Part shown: positions 51,482 to 60,459 of the stretch, in pieces
How the letters are laid out: each line of letters starts with the position of its first letter
Numbering within the stretch: the stretch's first letter is position 1
DNA from: Planococcus sp. CPCC 101016
GTDB lineage: Bacteria; Bacillota; Bacilli; Bacillales_A; Planococcaceae
Direction of reading: 5' to 3'
Assembly: GCF_007859295.1 (NCBI RefSeq)
Contig: NZ_VOHB01000002.1
Location: 1,117,624-1,181,623, forward strand
DNA length: 64,000 bases
The notes under the pieces: model-generated
Told to the model about the DNA's origin: nothing
Seen by the model: only the letters and a program-made list of their open reading frames with translations
The model's database searches: none
Position numbers and translations under genes: made by a program

Positions 51482-52768
51482 TCATTTGACAGTCATTAAA
51501 TCTTTATAGCATTGTTTTGATTCGTTGAAAGTAATTGCAGCTTTTTCAAATTCACCTCGCTTGAAATATGTTTTGCCTAGTAAATCTAGGTAATAACCTT
51601 TTTCGAATAAATTGCCGTTTTGATCTAATATAGGGAGTAAGAGATTGCAGTAATGTTCAAACTCCTTATCATTACCCTTAATTAATTGAACTAATCCTTT
51701 AAACTCATAAAGAATTTCTCTAAAAGCTTTGTTGGTAGGAGATTCTAAAACAGGGTTAATTCCTTCAATCAGAATTTCTGCTTTTGCAACTAAAATAGTT
51801 GCTTCTTCTAAATCATCTAGCTCTAAATTACACTTTATGAGTATACAGTATGCTGAAAGTAAATCAGACATATACTCTTTTGGAATAAACTCTAGTGAAT
51901 TTGTTATATGCAGCTTGGCTGATTCATAATCTTGAAAATGGAAGTAAAAATATCCGTAGTTGTATTCTGTTGTAAACTTCAGAATATCAATGTCAAGTTT
52001 TTTTCCGATCGCTAATGCGTTTTTAAGGTGATCTTTAGCGGTTGTGAAATTGCCAATTCTCCGCTCATTAATGGCTAAATTCAAATGGCACTCAACAATC
52101 CTTTTTGGAATAAATTCTTGTTGATAAATTTTTAATGCAAGATGACTATACTTGTTAGCTATATTGGTTTCACGACATTGTGTAGCTGATATTCCGATAG
52201 AATAATACAAATCCCCTATTTCAGAACCGTGAATTGTATCAGGTGCAATTCTTTCAGCGATAAGATAGGTTTTCAAGGCTTTTTCGAAATCATTGAGAAT
52301 GTAATTATAGTTTCCATTATACTTATGAAAAAGATAAAACTGTTCCTGGTTCATGAATTCTTTGAACCGGTCCATTTCCTTGATTTTCTCTTCGGCGCTG
52401 TCCAAATCTCCTGTAATAATAAAGTACCTGATTTGCTGGATACAATACTCCAGTTCAACGTCCTCGTCAGCATGCAACAAGGGATGATCCTGGATATCCG
52501 CATACTGCTCCATGATTTTCGCTTTGTTTTGCGGATGCAACAAGGAGTTCTTAAAGTTTTTTACAAGAACTTTTCCAATTGGATTGTCTTTAGGCGCTAA
52601 AGGAACAGCTAACTTTTTGCACAAAGCTTCCAAATCTTTGAGTCCTGGATCTTTTAGGCCATTTTCAATTTTCTTCAGTTCTCTGGGAGACATTATGCCA
52701 GAGGCTAATTCTTCTAAACTGATTTTCTGTTTTAAACGATGGTATTTCAAACGCATTCCCGTGTCCAT
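51482..52768 (-). CDS. RRNPP-type quorum-sensing regulator (HTH plus TPR)
   Basis: 428 aa from ATG 52768 (AAAGGAG, 8-nt spacing); a longer frame to 52900 lacks a ribosome site. Residues 5-62 are a Xre-type HTH (LKYHRLKQKISLEELASGIMSP, RELKKIENGLKDPGLKDLEALCKKLAVPL). From about residue 95 to the end run TPR-like helical pairs (LFHKYNGNYNYILNDFEKALKTYL, IGDLYYSIGISATQCRETNIANKYSHLAL, YNYGYFYFHFQDYESAKLHI, GKTYFKRGEFEKAAITFNES). Length, domain order and a small secreted-peptide gene immediately downstream match NprR/PlcR-class regulators that bind re-imported peptides. Probably activates or represses its own locus in response to the DRVPEPWS peptide. Targets elsewhere are unknown. Confidence 0.85.
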   Translation of the reverse strand: MDTGMRLKYHRLKQKISLEELASGIMSPRELKKIENGLKDPGLKDLEALCKKLAVPLAPKDNPIGKVLVKNFKNSLLHPQNKAKIMEQYADIQDHPLLHADEDVELEYCIQQIRYFIITGDLDSAEEKIKEMDRFKEFMNQEQFYLFHKYNGNYNYILNDFEKALKTYLIAERIAPDTIHGSEIGDLYYSIGISATQCRETNIANKYSHLALKIYQQEFIPKRIVECHLNLAINERRIGNFTTAKDHLKNALAIGKKLDIDILKFTTEYNYGYFYFHFQDYESAKLHITNSLEFIPKEYMSDLLSAYCILIKCNLELDDLEEATILVAKAEILIEGINPVLESPTNKAFREILYEFKGLVQLIKGNDKEFEHYCNLLLPILDQNGNLFEKGYYLDLLGKTYFKRGEFEKAAITFNESKQCYKDLMTVK

Positions 52769-53290
52769 TACTGCTCTCCTTTCCTTTTGCAAGGGCAGTA
52801 CTTCTGTCATCCATGTAGGAGAGTTGTTTTCCGCCTTTGTCGGGTCCTCCGAAAAGTAAGAAGAAAATAGATCGCCAAGTACGATAATTGCCGCCTCCAC
52901 ATCCCGTAATTTACTTTGTGTTAATATCTTTAATACATGATATCATCAATTTTCGAAATAAACTGCTTTTTTATAATGGATTTATTAAAAAAGAGAAAAA
53001 AGGTAAAATATGCTTACTACGGTAAATGTTGAGTAAAAATTTTTACAAAAAAGCTATTTTAATAGGTTTATAGTACTATAAAAGATTAGGCAAGTATATA
53101 TGCTGCTTGATTCGAATCATTAAACTTGTTCTTAAAAATGGAAGTGAAAAACTTATCTAATGTTTTAAAAGCTTGTATCGTGGATGCAAACAAGCGGATT
53201 TTGGACTCATATGAACGAAGGATGTTAGGTGTATAGCTGTTATGGGTAAAGATAGATACATTATTCTATCAAATTTACGGAGGTTTTTAC
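52769..53290. other. 522-bp divergent gap between the RRNPP regulator and the stress gene
   Basis: No gene seen. The left part carries the regulator's ribosome site and an in-frame extension without translation signals; the centre (52920-53110) is strongly AT-rich and should hold the regulator promoter; the right part holds a SigB-like promoter for the YflT-type gene. No clear palindrome for peptide-dependent control was found by eye. Confidence 0.5.
53224..53249 (+). promoter_or_regulatory. Candidate SigB-type promoter
   Basis: GTTAGG, 14-nt spacer, GGGTAA, 42 nt before the YflT-type stress gene. Confidence 0.45.
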
Positions 53291-53884
53291 ATGAGTTCGG
53301 ATAAAGCAATTTTAGCAGTAGTATTTTCGGAAGCCGATTTGGTAAAGAAAATTGAAGAATTAAAAAAATCCGGCTATAAAGAGCAGGAACTTCATATTAT
53401 GGCAACAGATACTGAGCGCTTCAATAATCTTGCAGTTGACAAGAATGAAGTGAATACATTTACTGATAAATTTAAAGGATTCGTTTCAGGGGATAGTGGC
53501 GTTCGTGAAGGGGTCAAATCTTTGAATCTTTCAGCAACGGAAACAGAGCGTTATACAGCGGATCTTGCAAAAGGCGGAATTCTGCTTTATAAAGATGATA
53601 GCGAAGAGACTATACTCGACAAGATTTCCAGTAATGAAGTCAGTGCAGATCAAGAGAATCCGAATGAACAGCAAAGAAAACAATTCATTAATTCAGTTGA
53701 TAATAATTTCGATGAGCAGGAAGATCGGTTTGCCCGCGGAGAAACTTTCATGCAAGAACCTACTATAGTTCAGGACGAACGGCATAATTCATTTACTACT
53801 CAGGAAAAGCCAGAGGTTGAAAAGGCTAGAGGCGGCTCTAGCGAAGCAGAAAAGCATAGCCAAAGCGACAAGAAATACAAGTGA
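53291..53884 (+). CDS. General stress protein, YflT (GSP17M) domain, 197 aa
   Basis: N-terminal ~100 residues are the YflT/heat-induced stress domain: LAVVFSEADLVKKIEELKKSGYKEQELHIMATDTE, TFTDKFKGFVSGDSG, RYTADLAKGGILLYKD. The C-terminal 95 residues are a charged, Gln/Glu-rich, probably disordered tail. Cytosolic. ATG 53291 after CGGAGG. The SigB-like promoter and a second paralogue 150 nt downstream mark a stress-induced pair. Confidence 0.85.
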   Translation: MSSDKAILAVVFSEADLVKKIEELKKSGYKEQELHIMATDTERFNNLAVDKNEVNTFTDKFKGFVSGDSGVREGVKSLNLSATETERYTADLAKGGILLYKDDSEETILDKISSNEVSADQENPNEQQRKQFINSVDNNFDEQEDRFARGETFMQEPTIVQDERHNSFTTQEKPEVEKARGGSSEAEKHSQSDKKYK

Positions 53885-53914
53885 AACTTGCTGGTCACCC
53901 AGCAAGTTTTTTTA
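53884..53914 (+). terminator. Terminator of the first YflT-type gene
   Basis: ACTTGCTGG/CCAGCAAGT and seven T, starting at the stop codon. Confidence 0.8.
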
Positions 53915-53968
53915 GTCTTAATTTGATAAGCGGCTGTAAGGGTTCGGTGTGTCTTTTAAATCCCTTAG

Positions 53969-53995
53969 GTTTTAGCGGTCTATAGGAGAGGGTAA
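53969..53995 (+). promoter_or_regulatory. SigB-type promoter
   Basis: GTTTTA, 15-nt spacer, GGGTAA, 37 nt before the second YflT-type gene; close to the GTTTAA/GGGTAT consensus. Confidence 0.6.
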
Positions 53996-54031
53996 ACAAA
54001 AGTAACACAGTATACAGGAGGTTTTATCATA

Positions 54032-54904
54032 ATGAGATCAGGAAATCGTGAATTCGAAATCGTATACAGCAAACAAGAAATGGAAACGGCTATACAATCA
54101 TTAAAAACTAAAGGATACAGAGAAGAAGATATCCATGTAATGGCTAATGATAAAAGAATGGTAGAAACTGCAGGTAATGAGGGGGTCCAAGCGGATCAAG
54201 CCAACTCTTTTTCAAATCGCTTTAAATCTTTTTTAGGTGGAAAAGATGTTGTCAGAAAAGAATTGGATCGCTTCAATCTGAATAAAGACAGAGCAGATGA
54301 CTACGAGCGCGAAATCGAAAAAGGTGCAGTTCTTTTATATACGGATGGAGAGGCTATCTCACCTGAAGACGAACACTTCTCATCTTTAGATGATTCAAAT
54401 GAGCCGATGGATTTTGAAGGAAGTACTGGTCAAACATCAGGAGACAAAGTTGTTCATCGCAACGATCAGGGCAATGAGCATTCTGATGGAATTTACGCAC
54501 GTGAAGTTTCGAGAGAAGATCAACACGCCCGAGCTGGCAAGAATGATCGCTTGCAGGATTCCCGGCTGAAAGGTGATGAAATTCACCCCACTGGCGGATT
54601 GAATAAAGATGAGGGATCTGTCCGGGAGAAAGAATTGGATCACGAACCAGGTCTTCAAACGAAAGAAGGCGAAGATAATCTACTGCGGGAAGCTGGAGTA
54701 AATCGTCGTCAAGACGAACCTTCACCTGGAGTAGATCCGAATTTAGGGCCGGCGCCATTTGGCCGAGACTCTGAAGAAGAGCATTTGCTTAAAGAGGAAC
54801 GGAGAGAGGACTCGGACAAACCGAGAAATCCCCGTGATCACTATGATACAACTCAAAAAAGAAGTAAAGATGATACACCGCCGCCAACCCAGAGACTATT
54901 CTAA
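54032..54904 (+). CDS. General stress protein, YflT domain with long hydrophilic tail, 290 aa
   Basis: Residues 5-105 repeat the YflT domain (FEIVYSKQEMETAIQSLKTKGYREEDIHVMANDK, SFSNRFKSFLGGKDVVRKELDRFNL, EIEKGAVLLYTD). The remaining 185 residues are extremely hydrophilic (Asp, Glu, Arg, Gly, His), with no secondary structure expected, as in desiccation or osmotic stress proteins. AGGAGG before ATG 54032. Paralogue of the upstream gene; own SigB-type promoter and terminator. Confidence 0.85.
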   Translation: MRSGNREFEIVYSKQEMETAIQSLKTKGYREEDIHVMANDKRMVETAGNEGVQADQANSFSNRFKSFLGGKDVVRKELDRFNLNKDRADDYEREIEKGAVLLYTDGEAISPEDEHFSSLDDSNEPMDFEGSTGQTSGDKVVHRNDQGNEHSDGIYAREVSREDQHARAGKNDRLQDSRLKGDEIHPTGGLNKDEGSVREKELDHEPGLQTKEGEDNLLREAGVNRRQDEPSPGVDPNLGPAPFGRDSEEEHLLKEERREDSDKPRNPRDHYDTTQKRSKDDTPPPTQRLF

Positions 54905-54946
54905 ATAATAAGGAGCCTCCCCGATAAGGGAGGCTCCTTATTATTT
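54905..54946. terminator. Bidirectional terminator
   Basis: AATAAGGAGCCTCCC/GGGAGGCTCCTTATT between converging stress gene and brnQ. Confidence 0.85.
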
Positions 54947-54947
54947 T

Positions 54948-56264
54948 TCAATGCTTAACACGTGCGATTGCCACGCCTATTAAAGTCCCAATGATAGCGG
55001 GAAGAATCCATCCAATTCCCTGTTCAAATAACAGCAGATGACGGAAAATCGAATCGACCTGTTCAAAAACAATGCCAGCTGAACGCAAAGCATCAAAAAT
55101 ACTGACGATTGCGGTTAATCCAAGAGCAATCATATAAACAAAAGGTTTTCTGTAAAATATACGATCGAAAAATGATAAAACCACAAGGACAATCGCAACT
55201 GGATAAATTGCTAATAATACAGGAAGCGATATGGCGATCAATTGAGTCAATCCTACATTTGCAATAACGGCAGAAAAGGCAGCAAAAAATAGAACGTAGA
55301 CAATGTAAGAGACCTTTGGATAAATTTTATGAAAGAATTGGGCGGTAGCGGAAACAAGTCCAATGGAGGTCGTCAAACAAGCAAAGGTTATTGCTGCAGA
55401 TAAGATAATTCCTCCAATTTCTCCATATAAAACACGTGAAGCCAGAGCAATAATGATACCGCCGTTATCCTGTAACCCAATTGCTTCAACACTGGTTGCT
55501 CCGATATAGCTTAGAGACAAATAGACAGCAGATAAACCGATGGCTGCAATAAACCCTGCGTAAGCGGTAGCTTTCAAAATGGTTCTTGTGTCCGTAACGC
55601 CTTTGCTTCTAATGGATTGAATAATAACAATTCCAAAAACCAAAGCAGCAATGGCATCCATTGTAAGATAGCCCTGTAAAAAACTTTCGAAAAATGCTTC
55701 AGTATCATAATTTCCAACAGGAGAATTTATTGGCCCCATTGGCGTTAGAAAACTCTTCAATGCCAGTAATCCAATTACTACTATTAAAAGAGGGGTCAAT
55801 ACTTTGCCAATCCTATCGACTAGTTTTGTTGGATTCATTGCAAACAATATTGTGATGGTAAAGAAAATAATGGTGAAAATTGTCAAGGACCAGAAGGATT
55901 CAGCGAAATCTACTGGCAGAAAAGGTGCTGTCCCAATTTCAAAAGCGACTGTAGCCGTACGTGGAATTCCAAAGAAAGGGCCAATAGCCAAATAAACTAT
56001 TAATGTAAATATGATTCCGAAAATAGGGTGGACGCGTCCGGCAATAGATTGAAGGTCTCCGCCTGCTTTTGCGATTGCCAGGATGCCCAATAAAGGAAGG
56101 CCTACTCCCGTAAGTAAAAACCCAATTATAGCAATAATCAATTGATCACCAGCGAGCTGACCTAAATAAGGTGGAAAGATAATATTCCCTGCCCCCAGAA
56201 ACAAAGCAAAAAGCATAAGTCCTAAAGTAAGAATATCTGTTTTTGTAAGCGCCTTCTTTATCAT
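54948..56264 (-). CDS. brnQ: Branched-chain amino acid:cation symporter
   Basis: 438-aa LIVCS-family carrier with about 12 membrane helices. N-terminal LGLMLFALFLGAGNIIFPPYLGQLAG is the family hallmark; also GPFFGIPRTATVAFEIG and FLQGYLTMDAIAALVFGIVI. Imports Leu/Ile/Val with sodium or protons. ATG 56264 follows AAGGAG at 6 nt; the upstream ATG lacks a ribosome site. No T-box or CodY-type site was evident by eye in the short leader. Confidence 0.9.
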   Translation of the reverse strand: MIKKALTKTDILTLGLMLFALFLGAGNIIFPPYLGQLAGDQLIIAIIGFLLTGVGLPLLGILAIAKAGGDLQSIAGRVHPIFGIIFTLIVYLAIGPFFGIPRTATVAFEIGTAPFLPVDFAESFWSLTIFTIIFFTITILFAMNPTKLVDRIGKVLTPLLIVVIGLLALKSFLTPMGPINSPVGNYDTEAFFESFLQGYLTMDAIAALVFGIVIIQSIRSKGVTDTRTILKATAYAGFIAAIGLSAVYLSLSYIGATSVEAIGLQDNGGIIIALASRVLYGEIGGIILSAAITFACLTTSIGLVSATAQFFHKIYPKVSYIVYVLFFAAFSAVIANVGLTQLIAISLPVLLAIYPVAIVLVVLSFFDRIFYRKPFVYMIALGLTAIVSIFDALRSAGIVFEQVDSIFRHLLLFEQGIGWILPAIIGTLIGVAIARVKH

Positions 56265-56352
56265 GACAAACTCCTTAATAAATAACATTTACACACGAAC
56301 TTACATTATAACCGAATTCTTTAATTTTTGAAAACATTAAAAATCCAAAAGA

Positions 56353-56376
56353 AAAACCCGGTCAAGAGACCGGGGT
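56353..56376 (-). terminator. Terminator of the csbD gene
   Basis: Minus strand ACCCCGGTC/GACCGGGTT followed by T-run. Confidence 0.75.
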
Positions 56377-56380
56377 ACAA

Positions 56381-56566
56381 TCATTTCTTAGTATTATTCT
56401 TAAAATCGCCAATTTTATCTTGGATATTACCTTTAGCTTTATCCATTTTTCCTTCGTTTTGCTTATTCGGATCATTGGTGGCATTACCGATTTGATCTTT
56501 TAGCTCACCTTTTCCTTTGTTTACCGCACCTTTTAATTTATCTGAGAAGCCTTCTTTTTCACTCAT
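56381..56566 (-). CDS. CsbD-family stress protein, 61 aa
   Basis: Small Lys/Gly/Asp/Asn-rich protein with the CsbD pattern DKLKGAVNKGKGELKDQIGNATND and KAKGNIQDKIGDFKNN; highly charged, likely helical, cytosolic. AGGAGG before ATG 56566. CsbD is a SigB-dependent protein in B. subtilis; a SigB-like promoter is seen upstream (56605-56630). Confidence 0.88.
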   Translation of the reverse strand: MSEKEGFSDKLKGAVNKGKGELKDQIGNATNDPNKQNEGKMDKAKGNIQDKIGDFKNNTKK

Positions 56567-56604
56567 GAATAGTTCCTCCTTTGAATTTATCGCTTACCAC
56601 TATA

Positions 56605-56630
56605 ATTACCTTCTGTAAGGAAAACTAAAC
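56605..56630 (-). promoter_or_regulatory. Weak SigB-type promoter for csbD
   Basis: On the minus strand GTTTAG, 14-nt spacer, GGTAAT. Supported by the known SigB control of csbD rather than by a strong match. Confidence 0.4.
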
Positions 56631-56639
56631 ATCATGGCA

Positions 56640-56933
56640 TTAGTTTCGTCTGCAAGGGAGGTTTAACAAAGTTTTTTTAGCGGTATCTTTAATAGTAATA
56701 CATAAATCTTCTTGGCTTAGCCGGTTCAATGTTTGAAGAGGAGTATAAATATTTTGAGCCACACCAAATCGTACTTCGGTATGCTGATCCATCGATAAAT
56801 CGACAAGCAATCCTTCACAGTTAATGATTTTGGCAAGCTCTGCGCGTGATCGATAATCCATCTTCAATACGGCTGCTTCATCCCGAGGCGTCCAGACTGT
56901 CTTGAGAGAATAGAAGTCAAGCGATTCATCCAT
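56640..56933 (-). CDS. Hypothetical protein with leucine-rich-repeat-variant (LRV)-like unit, 97 aa
   Basis: The segment DQHTEVRFGVAQNIYTPLQTLNRLSQEDLC has the D-xxxVRxxVAxNxxTPxxxLxxLxxD pattern of LRV/HEAT-like alpha-alpha repeats, preceded by a related degenerate unit. No Cys cluster of the iron-sulfur LRV type is seen. AGGGGTG precedes ATG 56933. Likely a small protein-interaction module; function unknown. Confidence 0.65.
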   Translation of the reverse strand: MDESLDFYSLKTVWTPRDEAAVLKMDYRSRAELAKIINCEGLLVDLSMDQHTEVRFGVAQNIYTPLQTLNRLSQEDLCITIKDTAKKTLLNLPCRRN

Positions 56934-57037
56934 TAAGGTTACACCCCTAAGAAATAGTTGAAAACTCTTTTATTTTATTTAATATATCATATTTTGAACA
57001 ATATAGTAATTAAAAATACTTAAATAGGAGTGGGAAA

Positions 57038-58000
57038 ATGAAGGTTTTAATGCTTGGAGGCACGTCTTTTGTAGGGAGACATATGGTGGAGAAGCTGCTG
57101 GAAAACGGGCATGAAGTAGTTTTGTTCAATCGAGGAAAAAGCAATCCGAATGCCTTTCCCAACCTTAGAAAAATTATAGGAGATCGAAGAAAAGATGCTT
57201 CAAAACTGGCGGAAGAAAGATGGGATGCGGTAATTGATACTTCTGCATATACACCTTCTGACTTGCAGCCGGTACTTCAACATATTAAAACCGATCATTA
57301 TACATTTATTTCTACGATTTCTGTGTATGACGACTACAAGGGTGGACCAGTCAGTGAAACTTCGTCTGTTTTTCAACACGAAGTCCAGGGAGACAAAGTT
57401 ACCGGTGAAACCTATGGCCCTTTAAAAGTGATGTGCGAAAAGCTGATTAAAGAAAGTATAGGGGACAAGGCGTTAATCATCCGTCCAGGTATAGTTATAG
57501 GACCACAAGATCCGACAGACCGCTTTACATATTGGGCAATGAAGTTAAATGGGGAAGGTAATGTTCTAATACCAGGCAGTAAAGAAAGAAAAGTGCAGTG
57601 GATCGATGCCAGAGATTTAGCTGCTTTTACCGTTTCCCAATTAGAAAGAAAACAGACAGGCGTCTACAATGTTGTTGCTGATCCAGTTTCAATGGAAGAA
57701 TTCGTATTACAGACGACCTTCGGACAGCCTGATACTGTATGGGCGGATGAGCAATATCTCTTGGAAAGAGGAGTGCAAGCTTTCGAGTTGCCGTTTTGGA
57801 TGCCCCACTCAGAAGATTATCCTGAAGGCTTCATTTTGGTTGCTAATGAAGAAGCTAAAGGTACAGGGCTGACTTTCCGTCCTCTTAAACAGTCTGCAAA
57901 AGACACTCTTGAATGGGTTGAGAAGGAAGAAGATTTTCAATTGAAGGCTGGAATAAGTCGAGAAAAAGAGAAAAGTTTATTGGAAAAAATCAAAAAATAA
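57038..58000 (+). CDS. NAD-dependent epimerase/dehydratase-family protein (extended SDR)
   Basis: 320 aa. N-terminal cofactor loop MLGGTSFVGRHMVEKLL, FISTISVYDDY, and a Tyr-X3-Lys pair in ETYGPLKVMCEKLI; IIRPGIVIGPQDPTDRFTYW and VQWIDARDLAAFTV follow. The pattern resembles the CSP41/isoflavone-reductase-like branch of Bacillus rather than a UDP-sugar epimerase. Cytosolic, monocistronic, ATG 57038 after ATAGGAG. Substrate unknown. Confidence 0.8.
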   Translation: MKVLMLGGTSFVGRHMVEKLLENGHEVVLFNRGKSNPNAFPNLRKIIGDRRKDASKLAEERWDAVIDTSAYTPSDLQPVLQHIKTDHYTFISTISVYDDYKGGPVSETSSVFQHEVQGDKVTGETYGPLKVMCEKLIKESIGDKALIIRPGIVIGPQDPTDRFTYWAMKLNGEGNVLIPGSKERKVQWIDARDLAAFTVSQLERKQTGVYNVVADPVSMEEFVLQTTFGQPDTVWADEQYLLERGVQAFELPFWMPHSEDYPEGFILVANEEAKGTGLTFRPLKQSAKDTLEWVEKEEDFQLKAGISREKEKSLLEKIKK

Positions 58001-58203
58001 AAGGAAATATGTATTTATTTTGCTAGTAGAATGCGAACTAAAACTTATCTCAACAAAACTCGTACTTGTCGAAACTTTATACTAAAAGAGTCGTCCAATT
58101 GATGAGAGCTTTGGATATAAGCCAGATTTTTCTTTATTTATCAATTAGTCATGCTATAATACAAGTGGAAATGTATGTATTAAAGTTTTTAAGGAGGAAA
58201 GAT

Positions 58204-59280
58204 ATGCTATACCTCACGATGGTTCTGGCATTCATCGCTTCAATTTTACTGACTCCGATAGTTAAACGCATCGCTTTTCGCGTGGGAGCAGTTGACCGTC
58301 CAAATTATCGAAAAGTTCATGCGAGAATAATGCCGCGTTTAGGCGGATTGGCCATTTTTGGTTCATTTTTAATCGCTTATTTCATATTAACTCCACAAGA
58401 TCCGATTTCTAATGCCATCGAAGCCGCATATATCCCCATTGAGGCAGCCATAATCATTGGTGCTCTTTTGATCATTGTTACCGGTGTACTGGATGATATG
58501 TACGAAATTAGCGCTAAAGCAAAATTAATTGGACAATTAGTTGCTGCAGGAATTGTGGTTGTCGGTGGCGGACTTGAAATTTCGTTCATCAACTTACCAT
58601 TTGGCGGCGTACTAGATTTTGGTTATTTGAGTATTCCCCTGACAATCCTTTGGATAGTCGGTATTACTAACGCCATCAACCTCATTGATGGTCTGGATGG
58701 ACTAGCGGCCGGTGTATCTACTGTTGCCTTGCTGACTTTGGCGGCTATGGCCTTTATTATGGGTGATGTCTACGTCATGTCGATGGCAGCTCTGTTAGCA
58801 GCCAGTACTTCAGGATTTTTGGTTTATAACTTTCATCCTGCAAAAATCTTCATGGGTGACACAGGCGCTCTATTTCTAGGATTTATGATATCAGTCTTGG
58901 CATTGATGGGCTTTAAGAACGTTACAATTGTAGCTTTGATTATCCCAATCATTATGCTGGGCGTCCCGATATCCGACACATTCTTTGCTATTGTTCGTCG
59001 TGTGCGTGAAAAGAAATCCATTTCAGAAGCAGATAAATCCCATTTGCACCATTGCTTGCTGAATATCGGCTTTTCACATAGCCAAACTGTTTTGATCATT
59101 TATGGAATTGCAGCTTTATTTGGTCTAGCGGCACTCTTATTCTCTCAAGCGACTTTATGGGGAGGAATTTTGCTGATCAGCGTCATGTTGGTAGCAATCG
59201 AACTTTTTGTAGAAGTTGTGGGATTAGCTGGGAAGAACTACCGCCCACTTTTAAATTTAGTGCGAATGATTAGCAAATAA
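58204..59280 (+). CDS. tagO: Undecaprenyl-phosphate GlcNAc-1-phosphate transferase
   Basis: 358 aa, ten to eleven membrane helices, MraY/WecA family; links GlcNAc-1-P to undecaprenyl phosphate, the first step in wall teichoic acid synthesis. Motifs: DRPNYRKVHARIMPRLGGLAIFG, GVLDDMYEIS, NAINLIDGLDGLAAGVS, FMGDTGALFLGF and the HLHH-type KSHLHHCLL. ATG 58204 after AAGGAGG; the longer frame to 58066 lacks signals. Followed by LCP ligase, yvyE and degSU as in Bacillus. Confidence 0.92.
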   Translation: MLYLTMVLAFIASILLTPIVKRIAFRVGAVDRPNYRKVHARIMPRLGGLAIFGSFLIAYFILTPQDPISNAIEAAYIPIEAAIIIGALLIIVTGVLDDMYEISAKAKLIGQLVAAGIVVVGGGLEISFINLPFGGVLDFGYLSIPLTILWIVGITNAINLIDGLDGLAAGVSTVALLTLAAMAFIMGDVYVMSMAALLAASTSGFLVYNFHPAKIFMGDTGALFLGFMISVLALMGFKNVTIVALIIPIIMLGVPISDTFFAIVRRVREKKSISEADKSHLHHCLLNIGFSHSQTVLIIYGIAALFGLAALLFSQATLWGGILLISVMLVAIELFVEVVGLAGKNYRPLLNLVRMISK

Positions 59281-59324
59281 AAAGATTGAACTTGAAGCTT
59301 GCGCTTTTAGTTCAATCTTTTTAT
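59281..59324 (+). terminator. Terminator of tagO
   Basis: AAAGATTGAACT/AGTTCAATCTTTTT stem with a 16-nt loop. Confidence 0.7.
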
Positions 59325-59403
59325 TTTGCAAAAAATATAGGTAAGGATTAAAAGTCTTTTTTGGGCGCCACGTGTAAAATTTGATATGTTACAGGCGACA
59401 AAG

Positions 59404-59436
59404 AAAAACACCACAGTTCTTTCACTGTGGTGTTTC
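59404..59436 (-). terminator. Terminator of the LCP gene
   Basis: AAACACCACAG/CTGTGGTGTTT, T-run on the minus strand. Confidence 0.75.
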
Positions 59437-60459
59437 ATTTTCTTCAATTGGGTAGTCTGCAACTTTTTGTTCAGAACCATTATCCGTTAAGTTTGAAGTA
59501 TCTGGTTTCAAACCCAGATGACTTTGGAGGATATCTTGTATCTCCAATAGTGATTCTTCTTTTAACTTCCAGTAATAAATACCGGTGGACATATCATCGT
59601 AACCATCGAGCGTTATGGTTTCTACATCAGGTTTCCCATTCTTGGCGTATTCGAAAAGCTCTTTCATGTCCTGGAAAGTCATATCTGTTTTCATATTATC
59701 TCCAACAGCTTCAAAAACATCTCCATATTTGCTGATTGATCCGACCGATAAGGCACGATTCATGATAGATTCTAAAATCATCTGTTGGCGTTTGCCTCGT
59801 TCAATATCATTGTCATAATGACGAGTTCTTGCAAGGGCAAGTGATTCGCTGCCATTTAAAAACTGTATGCCTTCTTTTAATTCAACCGCACCTTGTGAAT
59901 CATTTTCATCTTGTTCCACAATATCGTATGGCACTTCGACTTTTATTCCACCGAGGGCATCCACCACATCAATAAATGCATCAAAGTTCATACGCAGGTA
60001 ATAATTAACTGGTACATCCAATAATTCTTCTACACTCTCAATGGTCGAGTTCGGACCATTATATGAGTAGGCGTGAGTAATTTTGTCTTCGTATCCTCCG
60101 TCGGGAATATACGTATACGTATCTCGAGGGATGCTCACTAACTTAATCGACTTATCTTCATTGTTTAAAGTGGCTAAAACGAGGGCGTCAGATCGTATAT
60201 TGTCGTCGCTTTGACCACGTTCCTCACTATCATCAACTCCGATGAATAGGATGGATATATTATCTGTAAGGGGTTCGACTGTTTCAGTATCGTTGCCGGC
60301 GGATTCAAAAGCGTTATCCGCTGCTGATTCCGCTTTTTTAACTAGGTAAACTCCATAAGCAGAAACGCAGATGAGCAGAGAAACCGCTAAGGTGGCAATT
60401 ACTTTCAGGATGGTTCGTTTCCGGCTCGATTTGGTTTTCCGATAAACTTTTCGGTTCAT
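59422..60459 (-). CDS. LytR-CpsA-Psr (LCP) family wall polymer ligase, TagU-like
   Basis: 345 aa: basic cytosolic N-terminus, one TM helix (VIATLAVSLLICVSAYGVYLV), then the extracellular LCP domain: ILFIGVDDSEERGQSDDNIRSDALVLATLN, VSIPRDTYTYIPDGGYEDKITHAYSYNG and LARTRHYDNDIERGKRQQ with the pyrophosphate-binding Arg residues. It transfers teichoic acid from the lipid carrier to peptidoglycan, fitting its place beside tagO. C-terminal 30 residues are a low-complexity tail. Confidence 0.9.
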   Translation of the reverse strand: MNRKVYRKTKSSRKRTILKVIATLAVSLLICVSAYGVYLVKKAESAADNAFESAGNDTETVEPLTDNISILFIGVDDSEERGQSDDNIRSDALVLATLNNEDKSIKLVSIPRDTYTYIPDGGYEDKITHAYSYNGPNSTIESVEELLDVPVNYYLRMNFDAFIDVVDALGGIKVEVPYDIVEQDENDSQGAVELKEGIQFLNGSESLALARTRHYDNDIERGKRQQMILESIMNRALSVGSISKYGDVFEAVGDNMKTDMTFQDMKELFEYAKNGKPDVETITLDGYDDMSTGIYYWKLKEESLLEIQDILQSHLGLKPDTSNLTDNGSEQKVADYPIEENETPQ

